A stretch of DNA of 64,000 nucleotides from Clarkia xantiana subsp. parviflora. Lineage: Eukaryota; Streptophyta; Magnoliopsida; Myrtales; Onagraceae. Where the stretch lies: NCBI GenBank assembly GCA_036873135.1, contig JAPTYO010000005.1, positions 16,326,666 to 16,390,665 of the forward strand. The letters are read 5' to 3'. The notes beneath the pieces were generated by a model. It saw only the letters and a program-made list of their open reading frames with translations, searched no databases and was not told where the DNA came from. Made by a program: the position numbers and the translations under genes. Positions 32,747 to 43,665 of the stretch are shown here, in pieces (the stretch's first letter is position 1; every line of letters begins with the position of its first letter).

Positions 32747-33849
32747 GAGGCTTGTAATGTGTAAGTAACATTTTGAAATTTGAAGTAATATTTGAATGAA
32801 AGAATAGCAATTTGAGTTTATGATTTTACGACGTCATAATGACGAAATTACATCGGATGCATGGTCTATAAACTAGTTGTACGTGTGTCAAACCTTCCAA
32901 CAAAATATGTCGAAAGTGGACATTGCCTCGTCACACAGGCACGGTCGTCTTGATGGAGGGGAAACCTTAGCCATGTCACGACCAGCTAAGAACCATGGTA
33001 TTTCGAAACTTCTTGTTTAAGCAAAATTATTATTTGGTTTCGAGGCTACACGGCATGATCACTGTTTTGCAGATCGCCGTGATGAACTCTGTTCATCAAT
33101 CACCACATTCTGGGATAGATGGGAATCTACGATAGCATATGAAATTTCCCATTCCGGAAAATATGTAAGTTCAGGTTAAGCTATTGGCGCGCACTTCATA
33201 TTGCGCGTGCCATGTACAACCACGGGGTCAGGCTCGTTTGTGCTAGGTAGAATCTTCCGAGATTCTGATGGGCGCAAATTTCTTCACCTTGAGCGTGCGA
33301 CTGATCCCGGGAGCTTACTGAAGGAGCACCCGAAGTATCCTTACCACTCAGAAATCATATCCAAGGTTGGGCTCAATGTTCGTCTCCAGTCGTACGAGCG
33401 CAGTGCTGAACAAAATGGCCAAGTGACAACGTTTTGGAAACCCGTTGATCTTGACTAAGGATATGAGCAATGGGGATGGTCAGGTACACCTGTAATTTTC
33501 CGACTCCTGTATTCACTAGGTGACCACCAACCAGATATTAGTTAAAGGTTGTGAATACTTGTATGGATGCTTTCGAGAAGTGTTCCTATGGGAAAATTAG
33601 ACAATTGGAGAATAATAGTTGACTAGGAATACAGCGCAGCACGGAGATGAAACAGGTTGGGAATCAATGTTCCGCGGACGCTACAACTCTCTTAACCGAT
33701 GAGTAGCACGATATCCGTTGTATCTGCCGAACGCGCGGCAAACCTCTTATGAACAATTCGGAAACTGGACCGGATCAGAGAATAAATGTTGATGTGTTGG
33801 TCGACAACATATGAACAGGCACTCTCCCATTTCGGCGAGTGGGGGCTAT
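32747..33849 (+). other. 3' untranslated region and polypurine tract of the copia remnant
   Basis: Follows RNase H and ends with the purine tract GAGTGGGGGCTA (33837-33848) just before LTR (iii). The segment 33183-33320 is kept in a second copia fragment at 53551-53690. One open frame at 33201-33458 has no recognised domain and I do not call it a gene. Confidence 0.7.
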
Positions 33850-34449
33850 TGTCATTTGGTGAATGGGTCGGCGTAATAGGAGCCCTTTAATATAAGCCCA
33901 ACATCCTATGTGGTAATTGTGTAATGTCACATTAGGAATTTTGGGCTAAGCCTAAATCTCAATTGACACGAGAGACACAAAATTGGGCCTCCCCTTTAAT
34001 CACTTTTGGCCGGCCGAAACAAAAGGTTAATTTTATTGGTGGGTTTTGACCCACCACCTCTTATAATAGAGAGTGTTAGGTATTTCATCAGGGTCAATTT
34101 ATTTCTCCCTTTTAGTTGATAAAAATAAATCCCTCTCCCTATTTGTCAAGGAGGTTCGGCCGAAACCAACACACCACAAGGAGGTGCCGAAATTGAGTGA
34201 TCAATTTACCCCGGATATCCATCATAGTGACCAGATTGAAAAGAGGCTTTGTTGTGGAGACTATAGCATGTAGATTGCTCCTTTACAAGAGTTCCTACAG
34301 GACCCGTCCGGAAGATCGAGAACTTCCTTTGACGCTCCTGGGCTACGGAAAGCAATATTGGTATGTGCCTTCTTTTCGCTGTGTAATTTGTTACATAGCA
34401 TGTACCTTATGGTTTTTGTTTCTGTAGTAATCGTCCCCTAATTCCAACA
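33850..34449 (+). repeat. Ty1/copia-type 3' LTR (iii)
   Basis: 600 bp, TGTCATTTGGTG to ATTCCAACA, preceded by a purine tract. Contains TAAGCCCAACATCC, a GGCCGGCCGAAAC block and a CTCTTATAATAGAG TATA-like site near 34060. Confidence 0.85.
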
Positions 34450-34840
34450 TGATTTCTTTAAATCATCGAGGAATTGAGTTTAGATGACTCTTTTTTTTTG
34501 TCGACGTATGATTATATCAGATTCTTCGAGGAGTTAGTTTAGATAATTTTTTCTGCTTTGTAAACTTGGCGACTGATTTCTTCAGATCATCGAGGAATTG
34601 AGTTTAGATTACTATTTTTTCATGTGTTGTCGATGATTGATTATATCTTGTTCTTCGAGGATTTAGTTTAGATAAAAAAAAAAATTATCCTTTGTAGACT
34701 TGGTGACTGATTTCTTTAGATCGTCGAGGAATTGAGTTTAGATGACTCTTTTCTCTTTTGTTGTCGATGGCTGATTATATCAGGTTCTTCGAGGAGTTAG
34801 CTCAGATAACTTTTTTCTCCTTTGTAGACTTGACGACTTT
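34450..34840. repeat. Three-copy tandem repeat of 124-134 bp
   Basis: Units begin GATTTCTTTA/C at 34451, 34575 and 34709. Each contains TCGAGGAATTGAGTTTAGAT and then TTCTTCGAGGAGTTAG, so there is also an inner half-repeat. It probably belongs to relic G, placed like the arrays of B, C and E. The following 34841-34984 is AT-rich with nothing recognised. Confidence 0.8.
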
Positions 34841-34984
34841 GACAGCCAATTTAATACTCCGAACTCAGTGTTTTCATATATTTAACATACATGAGTTTTT
34901 ACATGATCAAAATCATAAAAAAAACATTTGCACCACGAAAATAATTAAAATACTTAAATATTTTAGTTTGGCATTGCTTCTATG

Positions 34985-37183
34985 ACTTCTCTTTGGTTGC
35001 ATCGTCATATTGAATCAACGTAGCAGCATCTTGGTGTAGACTGGTCTCATGTGACTTCTCCTATCCCATTAGGTTTCGGGAACCTCATGACTTGGTGGGT
35101 TGTTGATGGAATGATGCGATGGGGGTTGATCGTCGTCCTCCCAATTATGGCATTGTAAGAAGAGGTGACATCTACTCTAATGAATAGTATGTCAACCTTG
35201 AGAGTCTTCCATCATTTGCCCAACGTCACTGGAAGTCGTATTAGCCCATCAAAAAATTAGTTTTTCCTGAAACCCCAACTAAGGGGAAGTCGACTTTCTT
35301 TGAATCCTTTTTAGTGAAACTTAAATTTGTGAAAAATTCAAAGAATAATATATAAGTTGAACTTCTCAATCAATGAGTATCCTCTTTATTTCGTATTTAG
35401 ACACGGTGGAAGTGATGACCAAGGAGTCTTCATGAGGTTGGGTTAACATCATCAAGTAATTAATGGTGAAATTGATGACGACCCGCTCCAATTCTCTTGG
35501 CCTTTTTTCCTACCAGGGCGGCAGATTTGAGTGGTGTATACTTCCCTGGCGGCACTTGTTTATCCTCCTGAGGAAAAACCTCTCGCTATCACATTTACCG
35601 TGCCTCTTCTTGAGGGGATTTGATCATCTGGTAGAGGGTGAGTTGGAGATCGCCTAGGATTTCTGCTTCTTTCTTTTTGATCCCTTTGTTTTGCCACAAA
35701 ACTCCTAAGTTTCCCCTCTATATGAGGCCTTTGATATCTTCCTTTTGGACAAAAAAGTCGTCGGCATTATGCCTTATCACTCTATGATATCGGCAATAGG
35801 CATCTGCTTACCACCCTATCGGATTCCTTCTTGCGATTGACGGGTCTGCTAAGCTTATTTTTTTTCATTTCTTGTAGAATTAAAAAAATGTTTTGAGTTA
35901 AGGAGGTGAAGGCATCATTGTATTTCCACCTCTGTTTTCTTCTAGGGGGCCTCTTCTCCTTTCCCATCATATCGTCTCTCCTTCCATTTCTTCTCGGGCT
36001 TCTTGGCTCTTCATTATTTTCATTTCTCTTTTATTCCTTAAGTACATGGGCTATCATCTCCCAGGATCGCTCTAAGTAAATTTAACGCTTCACTCGTGAA
36101 GCCAAAAATTATAATTTATTAATTGGCTATGTCACCATGTTGTTCTTTAGGAGTAAACTATGGGGTCTCAAGCCTCTAAAAAGGATCGAATCACCTCTAT
36201 ATCAGTTACTTCATCATCAACTTGCTATAGGGTCATATTGAACCCGTTGTAGTTGTCGAGGAGGGTATCGCTAGAATTCTGTACAATATTTTCGAGCGAC
36301 GCCATGTTCTTCAACAACTATCCTTGTCCAATGTGTCCCTTGGTGAATTTGATTTTCAGTTCTTCCCATTAGTCTATGGAGTTTCGGGAGCAACCCAAAG
36401 AACCACGAGGAAGCTTCTTCATAGAGGATGGTTGGGAAGAGGACAACGTAATGGTCTATAACAGTGCCTCGTCCTAGGAGAGATGAATTGTGTTGTTGAT
36501 ATACTTAACGGGATCCCCTTCTCCCGTGTAATAAGAGATATTTTCGGCGATGACCTCTGAAGGTACTCTGACAGTAATCAATATTTCAATAAAGGCAGTG
36601 TGAAGCCCTATCTATGATCATGGGCATGATCCCTTAATGGTCGCCATTCTTTTTTCCCACAACTCTTCTACTAGCTCCAAAGTAAATAATACTCGTCCTT
36701 CCACTTGTCAGTTGGTCCAACATGATGGCTCTTTAGGGTCAGCTTGAGCAAGGAAACTTGTTCCTATCATCTGGACACTCGACCTGGCCTCCTCTGGTGT
36801 CTGCGGCGAGGTTAAATGAACATAATTTTTTAGTTGCGGAGCTTTCCCAGCTTGAGCTTGTGCCCAAAACACGGTCTAGGCGGATAATACCTCTAGAGGG
36901 CGAGCATTCAAAGGTGTCGTTACTCTAGCCATAGTTAGTGGCGTTGATGGTGAGGGTTAGGCTCCCCCCCCCCCCCCCCCCCCCCCCCACTGACCAGGCT
37001 GTTTGCTGCCGCTGGAGGTGGCTCTCTTGATGGACCTTCATTCTCTTGTCGAAAAGCTTGTAGATCCGTCCCTTGTGGGGGGGACTTCTTCGATTGTAGC
37101 TGGTGCAGTTACTGTGGTTTTAATGGACTTATTCTTTAATGGTGCCATGGCTTTTTAATCAAGATTCTCACAGATGTGCAAAA
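34985..37183 (-). pseudogene. Element G: decayed gag-protease region of a Tat-like element
   Basis: Nucleotide resemblance to B/C in the same order on minus. The stretch at 35100-35240 (GGTTGATCGTCGTCCTCCCA and following) matches the protease-end region at 18330-18480 of B. The stretch at 35770-35880 corresponds to the zinc-knuckle region. Gag-like phrases occur near 36400-36560, and a degraded primer site (CACAGATGTGCAAAATA, 37169-37185) precedes an LTR start. No frame survives. It is much older than B, C or E. Confidence 0.55.
36964..36988. repeat. Homopolymer of 25 C
   Basis: An uninterrupted run of 25 C within relic G. Exact length may be a sequencing or assembly estimate. Confidence 0.95.
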
Positions 37184-37770
37184 TATTGGATCACAAAGTC
37201 TGGCTCGCTTAGAGTCGGCTCTTCGGGTTCCCGTCTAAGCCGTCGAATTGGATGTATTGACTTCTTCGGACTTGATTACTTCTTCAGTCAGGACTTGCAA
37301 GAGGGAAACTGTAGGGTTTTACCCCCACGATTCCACTCTGAAGCTTAAATTAGTATAAGAGGATTATCTTTTAAATGAATCTAAATTTCTTACTAATTAT
37401 AGAGTTTATGGAGCGAACCTACGGCGGATGTTGCCTCACTATGAAGGGTTTTCTTCGTGGTGGTTTTAAGTATGTTACAAGCTAGTCCCCACCTCATTTT
37501 TTTAAGAGCAATGGTCTTATCATTAATCGGTAGCAAACTGGTCGCCACCTTACTATCCTTAAAATGAAGAGTTTTCTATATAGTCGGTAGCAAGCTAGTC
37601 ACCGCCTCATCGTGAAGAGTTTTCTCTATACTCAGTAGCAAGTTGGTTGTCACCTTACCTGACTTAATATGAAAGGTTTCATCTGGCGCTGCCTTTACAC
37701 CTTTGAGATTCTTCTAACTGCTCAGCTTCTGCTAACGTTGACGACTTTATCTCTCGAAGTCGTCGACTTT
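37184..37770 (-). repeat. Degraded LTR of element G
   Basis: Begins TATTGGATCACAAAG, corresponding to TGTTGGATCACAG of the B/C LTR. Later phrases match in diverged form (GACTTGCAAGAGGG against AATCCTGCAAGAAGGG). The far end is not clear. Confidence 0.45.
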
Positions 37771-38639
37771 TGTATCTTGCTTATAATGGTTCCAAAAATA
37801 ATTATTATCAACAAAAGTAAATAAATATATTTATAGATATTGAAATTATTTAATAACATAATTTTCCTTAAATATATTTTAAAGTTAAAAATAGTTCATT
37901 GTGGTGCGTAGAACAATATTGTACATTTAAAGGTTGGGTACGTATGTTTTAGAATTAAATTTAGAGTAAATCTTTAAAATGTGATATTTTTTGAAAAATT
38001 TTAATAAAACGTAGAAAAGAAAAGGTAAAATAACAAATGTATTGGTGTTTGGTGGGACCCTATATCACTTTTATTAGAAATTTGATAAGGTGTAGTAACA
38101 CCCTTAATTTTAACGTCACATGTCATTCTTTAATTTAACTATCTAAATTATCTTTAGACGAAAAAAATATTAGGTTTCTTTAAATTTGTTGAACCCTTGA
38201 ACATTGGCCCAGGCCCAGTCAATGGAATTCACTCAGCTGCAGAGAGTTAGTCTACTGTTTTGAGCCTTTTAGGGAGGTTGTTTTGTTTAAACAAAAACAG
38301 AAAAAGTGGGGCCATTAGTGCCTTTAGAGTTTTATTTATTATTTATTATTTTAGACTTTTAGTTTTAGTGGATCTGATGAATTTGAACATGGAGAGTTTG
38401 ACGGATTATTGTTGTTGGTGTTGCCACTCATCATTTATTGTTTCTTAAAATATTAGTTATATATTAAAAAAAAATATTATATTGTTATGGCATGTGCATA
38501 CACGCGGTGGATATAATTAATGTGGAGTCAAGTTTGGATGGCCACTAGTGTGTATTTAACAGAAGATATTTCGGAATTGCAATTTCCAACAAAAAAATAA
38601 AATTAAAAATATATCAATTTTTTTGTTTTTTTGGCCAAG

Positions 38640-38678
<39 letters not shown>

Positions 38679-38883
38679 TCAATGCAAAGGTCTTTTGCTG
38701 CACTTATTATTAACCTCGTTTTAGCAAAATAAAATAAAATAGTAACCTCGTTAAAAGATATAGAGTGTAAACCAGGGTTGAACATAAATAAATTCCAAGG
38801 TTTCCGAAATTTCGAAGAATTGGTCTTGAACTCATCGTAACTCGTTCTAAAATTGAGTCCGAACTTGTATTGACTGAAATTTT
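37771..38883. other. AT-rich intergenic DNA, no gene seen
   Basis: No coding sequence or known element is recognised. A run of about 35 A lies at 38639-38673. The last 15-60 bp may be the start of the LTR-like sequence that continues at 49943-50642. Confidence 0.5.
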
Positions 38884-39063
38884 ACTCCCAGTTTGCACTC
38901 GTGTGTTTTTGGGTAAAAGCCCTAGTATCCTGAATTTTCCTGACTTTTGATGTTGGATATCTGTCCAATTCGGGTTCGTATTTACGTTTCGGACCTCGCA
39001 AATACGTCAGAACCACAAAGGATTTTACCGCAGTCACCCCGGGTCAAAACGGTCCGGATACGC
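38884..39063. repeat. 180-bp direct duplication, left copy, next to element E
   Basis: Matches 49943-50122 with one mismatch seen (GGTCCGG against GGCCCGG). The copies touch the two outer ends of element E. In the right copy the sequence continues into the LTR-like target; in the left it is followed by two extra bases and an LTR lacking its first 10 bp. Confidence 0.95.
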
Positions 39064-39065
39064 TC

Positions 39066-39701
39066 CGGCGGGAGCTCCGGTCACGGTGACGGATTCCTTA
39101 GCTCCTCGCAATCCTGCAGAAGGGGATAGAGGGCAGTGGCCCAGAATCCCTCTCCGATGCTTAACGTAAGTACGGCAGTCAACAGAGCAAGCAAGCAATA
39201 TGTGTGTGTGTAAAACGTAACCCTAATCTGGAATAACTCCCCTCCTTTTATAGAGGAAAGGCTATCCCAGTTACCTGATTAGGCGGTTGGATCGTGATCC
39301 ATTATCCCACATATTTCGCCGTGTATCTTGCCATGTATCTTGCCCAGTTATTCGTATCCCCCAAATCTCGCCCATTATATCACTACTGTAATCGTGGCGA
39401 GATCTCCGGGATTGCGCTCTTACTGGCGAGTCTCGATCAATATCGGAGACTCCCAAGTTGCATCGTTGAGGATTTGGAATCGGGGAGTGGACTCCACTCC
39501 TATATCGGGACCGACTATGTCCAGGTCCGATATCTTCGGGGCTCTCATCTATTGGAGCCAGGCTTACTCGGAGCCATTCAATGTCGGGGCCTCCTTCCGT
39601 CGGAGCCCTTAGCCTTCCAGTACCCCAGCTCCTAGCCCAACGGGCCTAAGCGCCGTTTGTTAATCGTTAAGGGGCCTAACGGCCTCCGCCGGGGCCCATC
39701 A
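39066..39701 (-). repeat. 3' LTR of element E, missing 10 terminal bases
   Basis: 636 bp. Begins at CGGCGGGAGC where the other LTR has TGTTGGTTCA before it, and ends GGGCCCATCA. Minus-strand TATA (CTATAAAAGG) at plus 39245-39253. A second mobilisation from this copy would be impaired at one end unless the intact LTR is used as template. Confidence 0.95.
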
Positions 39702-39713
39702 TTTGCCCCCAAG
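39702..39713 (-). other. Polypurine tract of element E
   Basis: TTGGGGGCAAA on minus, immediately before the LTR start TGATGGGCCC. Element C has the same tract before its 3' LTR. Confidence 0.85.
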
Positions 39714-40119
39714 ACGTGAGGGACTTATAGTGCGTCGCGTCTTCCAACGTCGGACTCTTTCGTATCCTCATCGGAGGCCTTCGTGTGGAATGTCGGAGGC
39801 CATTGTCTTGGATCTTTTCGAGATCCTCTTGGGATCCTGTTTGTATTCGAAGGGATTTCTTGATCAGACCAGCATTTAATGCTGATGGGAGATGAGGGAA
39901 CGTTTCGGGCTCTGCACGCCTAGCTGCTGAAAAAGCACTTTTCAACCGTTCCAATACGTCATTATTTCTTGTCTTATCTGTCCCATGCGTCCTGACGGTT
40001 CAGATTAAAACCGTTCTTATTTTTCGAATTGGCACGTTTTTCCTTGGACGATCATGATTGAATCGTTTCGAATCCCGTGGCTTTGATTGTCCACCTCTTC
40101 AGTTCCTCTTTTCTTTTCT

Positions 40120-40126
40120 TATAAAA
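40120..40126 (+). promoter_or_regulatory. TATA box of the element E aORF
   Basis: TTATAAAACCC on plus, 146 bp before the aORF ATG, followed by CCTAGGCACTG and a pyrimidine-rich leader. The equivalent site is kept in element C, although upstream sequence differs widely. Confidence 0.75.
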
Positions 40127-40265
40127 CCCTAACCCTAGGCACTGTTTCACCTTTCTTTTTACTTCTCCTTCTTTGCGATCCAAGAGCTCTGATTCTCCAA
40201 ATTTCGAGTTTTCACCGGCGATTCGAGCAATTCAAGCTTTTCCGATCACGACCACTCCAACCACC

Positions 40266-43016
40266 ATGTCTGGTAAGGCTCTTCATCCTATTGCTCTTTT
40301 CCTTTTCATCTTCGGTTTTCTTTAGGTTTCAATTTTTCCTTCTTTCCTTCCCTCGACGATTTTCAGCCGAGGGATCTGCTACTGTTGGCCAACCCTTCGT
40401 CTTCAAGTACCTCAAGAACACCCTCGCGCCCATTAGCTTTGATAGGGCTCGTAGAGAGTGTGGCATTTTTGAATCCTCCTTCGGGGCCCGCTATCCTTAT
40501 GACAAATTCGATTCTCGTGAGCCTGAAATTACGCTCCCCAAAGGAGATGAGGTGTTCATCTCCCCAGGGCAGATTAGTGCGGGAATTCGACTGCCCTTCT
40601 GTCCGAGTTGGGTGGAGCTGTGCAACCATTACAAGACGTACCCTACGACCTTCTCCCCACACGCAATCCGTACATGGATTGCTTTCCAAGTGTGGTGTGA
40701 TATCAATGGGGAGGACTGGAGCTATTCCCTGGAGCTCTGGCGGGTTCTCTACAAGATGACCTGCAACAAGGACGGAATTTGCTCCTTTACCCCCCGCCAA
40801 CCCGAGGGGACCGATGAGCAATACAGGGAGATGGGCTGGGACAGGAAGGTGTCCTGGAAGATCTGCAAGGAACGGGCCATCATCTCCGACAAAGGGAACG
40901 ACAATGCTAACTGGAAGGGGCAATATTTCTTCATTCAGCCTGGTCCCATCGAGTGGCCGAAGACCATCGTGGAGGCTGATCCCCCCGTGCCTTTTCGTTC
41001 ATGGTCGGAACAGACCAAGAGGGCCTTGATGCTCATCCAGGCTCGCCGCTGGGAGAAGGGTTACCGACCCTTCGAGGCCACTTCTGTCACTGACCGACAG
41101 CGGGTCAAGATTGGGATCATGCTGATCGATCCCAATTCCGGGGGAACAGTTCGTGACGGTGTTTCCAATGTAATTCTCTGGGTAATCTTCTAATTGTTTC
41201 TTTTTCACTGCTTACAGCCCCTCGAACATCGCTGACCGCCCGTCTATTTCAGGAGGATACCGATGCCTCCCACTCATTGAAGCGTAAGAAGAAGTCTTCC
41301 CACCGAAAGATTTCTGCCCCGTCGGGGCCGTCCAAGAAGAAGGCCAGGACCTCCGAGGCCCCCAGGTCTGCCCCCACCTCCGAGGGGCGGACTAACGCAG
41401 ACGTGGTCAGGACCGCCTTCGGCGTTCGCTCCGAAAAAGAAGGTAAGGCAGTCTTTCGTGCTATAAAGAGATATAGAGAGTTAGTTCCTCAAGACCTTCA
41501 GGCCTCCGATATGGAAGGACGAGTTAGGGATGTCAGGAATATCCTTCGAGGGGAAACTCCACATGTTCTTGAGGCGGGATATTACGACTTTTTTGGCAAG
41601 GAAAGATTTGTGGAGCGTTGTTTAATCTGGCACACCGATACCAAATTAATTCCTCGACTTATTCGCTCCGCTGCAGGTCCTGCGGACGTCGCCCCTGCTA
41701 CACCTGCCTCGGACTCCGCGCCTGCAACGGAGCCGGTGGTGGAAGATGCCCCGACGGAAGCCCGGGGCGAATTCGGTCGGGTGACCAGTTTGGAGGACTC
41801 CCCTTCCGATGATCGAGCTGAGGAGGAAGGCCTCATCCTCCGAGGGAAGTCGAGGTTGACTCCCGTGAAGTCATCTGGTGGGAAGGCATCTCCACTTCCC
41901 ACCACGCCGCCATCGTCCTCCGCTCCAGCCTCTTCGCCAGTTAGGGGTGCAACCCCCGAAGCTCGAGTGAGCGAGGAAGCTGAAGAGGCCCGCCTGGTAG
42001 TACCTCCATTCCCTCTGGACGGGGACTACTATCAGGCCTTCTCCTCGGACCAGGGCTCCGAGCCTTGGAGACCGGTGGAGTCCCTTCAGGGGATCCCTCT
42101 GCATCGGGGGTGCCAGGAGAAGAACCTGGCCTTGCATTTGGTGTCGGGCTCGGTCCCGCCCTCTTTGAGGCGTCCCCTTTCTCTGGAAGGGGAAGACATC
42201 GATGCTGACATCCGGCAGATGGCTGTCCGTCGGATAGAGGTAAGTGCATTTTCCTTTTGTTCATCTGGGGGCGTTCCGATTTTTGAGTACTAAGCTACAT
42301 TTTGTTTTCAGGAAATCGCGGACCAGGATCGTTGCTTCGGCTACATCCTGTCTTTGCGGGAGGCTTTGGAGCGGGAGCGGGCCAACTCCAACCTTGAGAG
42401 CTTGACCAAGCTCCAGGAGGACCTAGCTGCCTCCGAGGCGTCAAGGCTCCGAGCGGAGGAGCGGGCTGAAGAGATCAGGCAACAGGCCGAGGAGGATAGG
42501 CAGCGGGCCGAGGAGCTCCGAGCCAAGCTTACTCAAGAGGCTCAATCCCAACAGCGGCAGATTCTGAGTCTTGAGAGCTCGCTCAAGCGGGAGCAGCAGG
42601 CGGCCACGGCGGATCGGAGCCAGGCTGCTTTCGAGAAGGCAGCGTTGCAGGAAACTGCTGAGCGGCTGAAGCTCGAGAAGCAGAGGGCCATCGCGGAGCT
42701 AGAAGAGGCGAGGGCGGATCACTCCGCCCAATTAATAAACGCGAAGGTCCAGGGCCGCGAAGAGTACCGGAGCTCGGAGGACTTCAAAGAGGATGCGGCG
42801 AAACATTGTCAAGAGGATCTGTAGAATGCCATCCTCGATATTGTTGAAGAGCTTAATGAGACTTATGGGGACTCCATCGATTTGAGAAAGTCCAAGACTC
42901 TTGGCCCCGCCGCAGAAACGTACCTCAACCTCCCTTCCGAAAGCTCCTCTGAAGACGCCGACGAGTCTGCCCCTCCAAAGCCTTCCGAAGATTCAGCACC
43001 TGGAGATCGAATTTAA
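40266..43016 (+). CDS. aORF of element E: spliced antisense extra gene, one in-frame stop
   Basis: Four exons inferred: 40266-40272 (ATGTCTG), 40367-41181, 41253-42239, 42312-43016. All introns are GT-AG (GTAAGG/TTTCAG, GTAATC/TTTCAG, GTAAGT/TTTCAG) and the reading frame is kept across them, giving about 837 residues. A single TAG at 42822-42824 stands 63 codons before the natural TAA. Exon 2 holds the conserved domain (SPGQISAGIRLPFC, YPTTFSPHAIRTWIAFQV, later NANWKGQYFFI). Exon 3 starts Lys/Arg-rich (KRKKKSS), then a globular part and Pro/Ser/Ala-rich linker. Exon 4 is a coiled coil of about 150 residues. The domain resembles PF04195 from memory. Function is not known; Lys-rich and coiled-coil parts would allow nucleic-acid binding and multimerisation (inference). 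Confidence 0.75.
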
Positions 43017-43145
43017 AATCTTAAGTCCTTGTACCTCTTCCTTATTATCCCCTTTGTACCGAACCTTTTAGGCCTTCGAGCCTTTTATGAATGCTTTTCT
43101 TTCGGTTATGCTCTTCGTAACTCTTTTATCGGGCCCTAAGGCTTT

Positions 43146-43553
43146 CCGTCGTCCTATGACGTTTTTAACTCGAACCTTAAAAACTTAAGGACTTTTCGGA
43201 CATCCAATGACGTTTCTAAGTCGAATCTTAATAACTTAAGGATTTTTCGGACGTCCAATGACGCTTTTTAATCGAACCTTAATAACTTAAGGATTTTTCG
43301 GACGTCCAATGACGCTTTTTAATCGAACCTTAAAAACTTAAGGACTTTTCGGACGTCCAATGACGCTTTTTAATCGAACCTTAAAAACTTAAGGATTTTT
43401 CGGACGTCCAATGACGCTTTTTAATCGAACCTTAAAAACTTAAGGATTTTTCGGACGTCCAATGACGCTTTTTAATCGAACCTTAAAAACTTAAGGATTT
43501 TTCGGACGTCCAACGACGCTTTTTAATCGAACCTTAATAACCTAAGGATAACT
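43146..43553. repeat. 51-bp tandem array between aORF and pol of element E
   Basis: Eight units with strict 51-bp spacing (43146, 43197, 43248, 43299, 43350, 43401, 43452, 43503). Each has TTCGGACGTCCAATGACG and the small stem CCTTAA-AAAC-TTAAGG. Terminal units are the most diverged. The array lies between the converging stops of aORF and pol; 43554-43665 is spacer with nothing further seen. Confidence 0.96.
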
Positions 43554-43665
43554 TAGGAACACTTTGATCAGAAGTAACCTCTTTATTGATTGATGTCTTT
43601 AACATGGCATGCACCACTCAGGGCGTCTTGATTACATCGTTGAGCCTCTACGGACGACTTATTTG

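Noticed and set aside
33201..33458. 85-codon frame after copia RNase H
   Set aside because: It lies in the 3' UTR; the second copy at 53551-53690 does not keep the frame clearly. Only nucleotide conservation is noted.
38603..38785. Minus-strand frame with poly-Phe
   Set aside because: Translation of a homopolymer A/T run.
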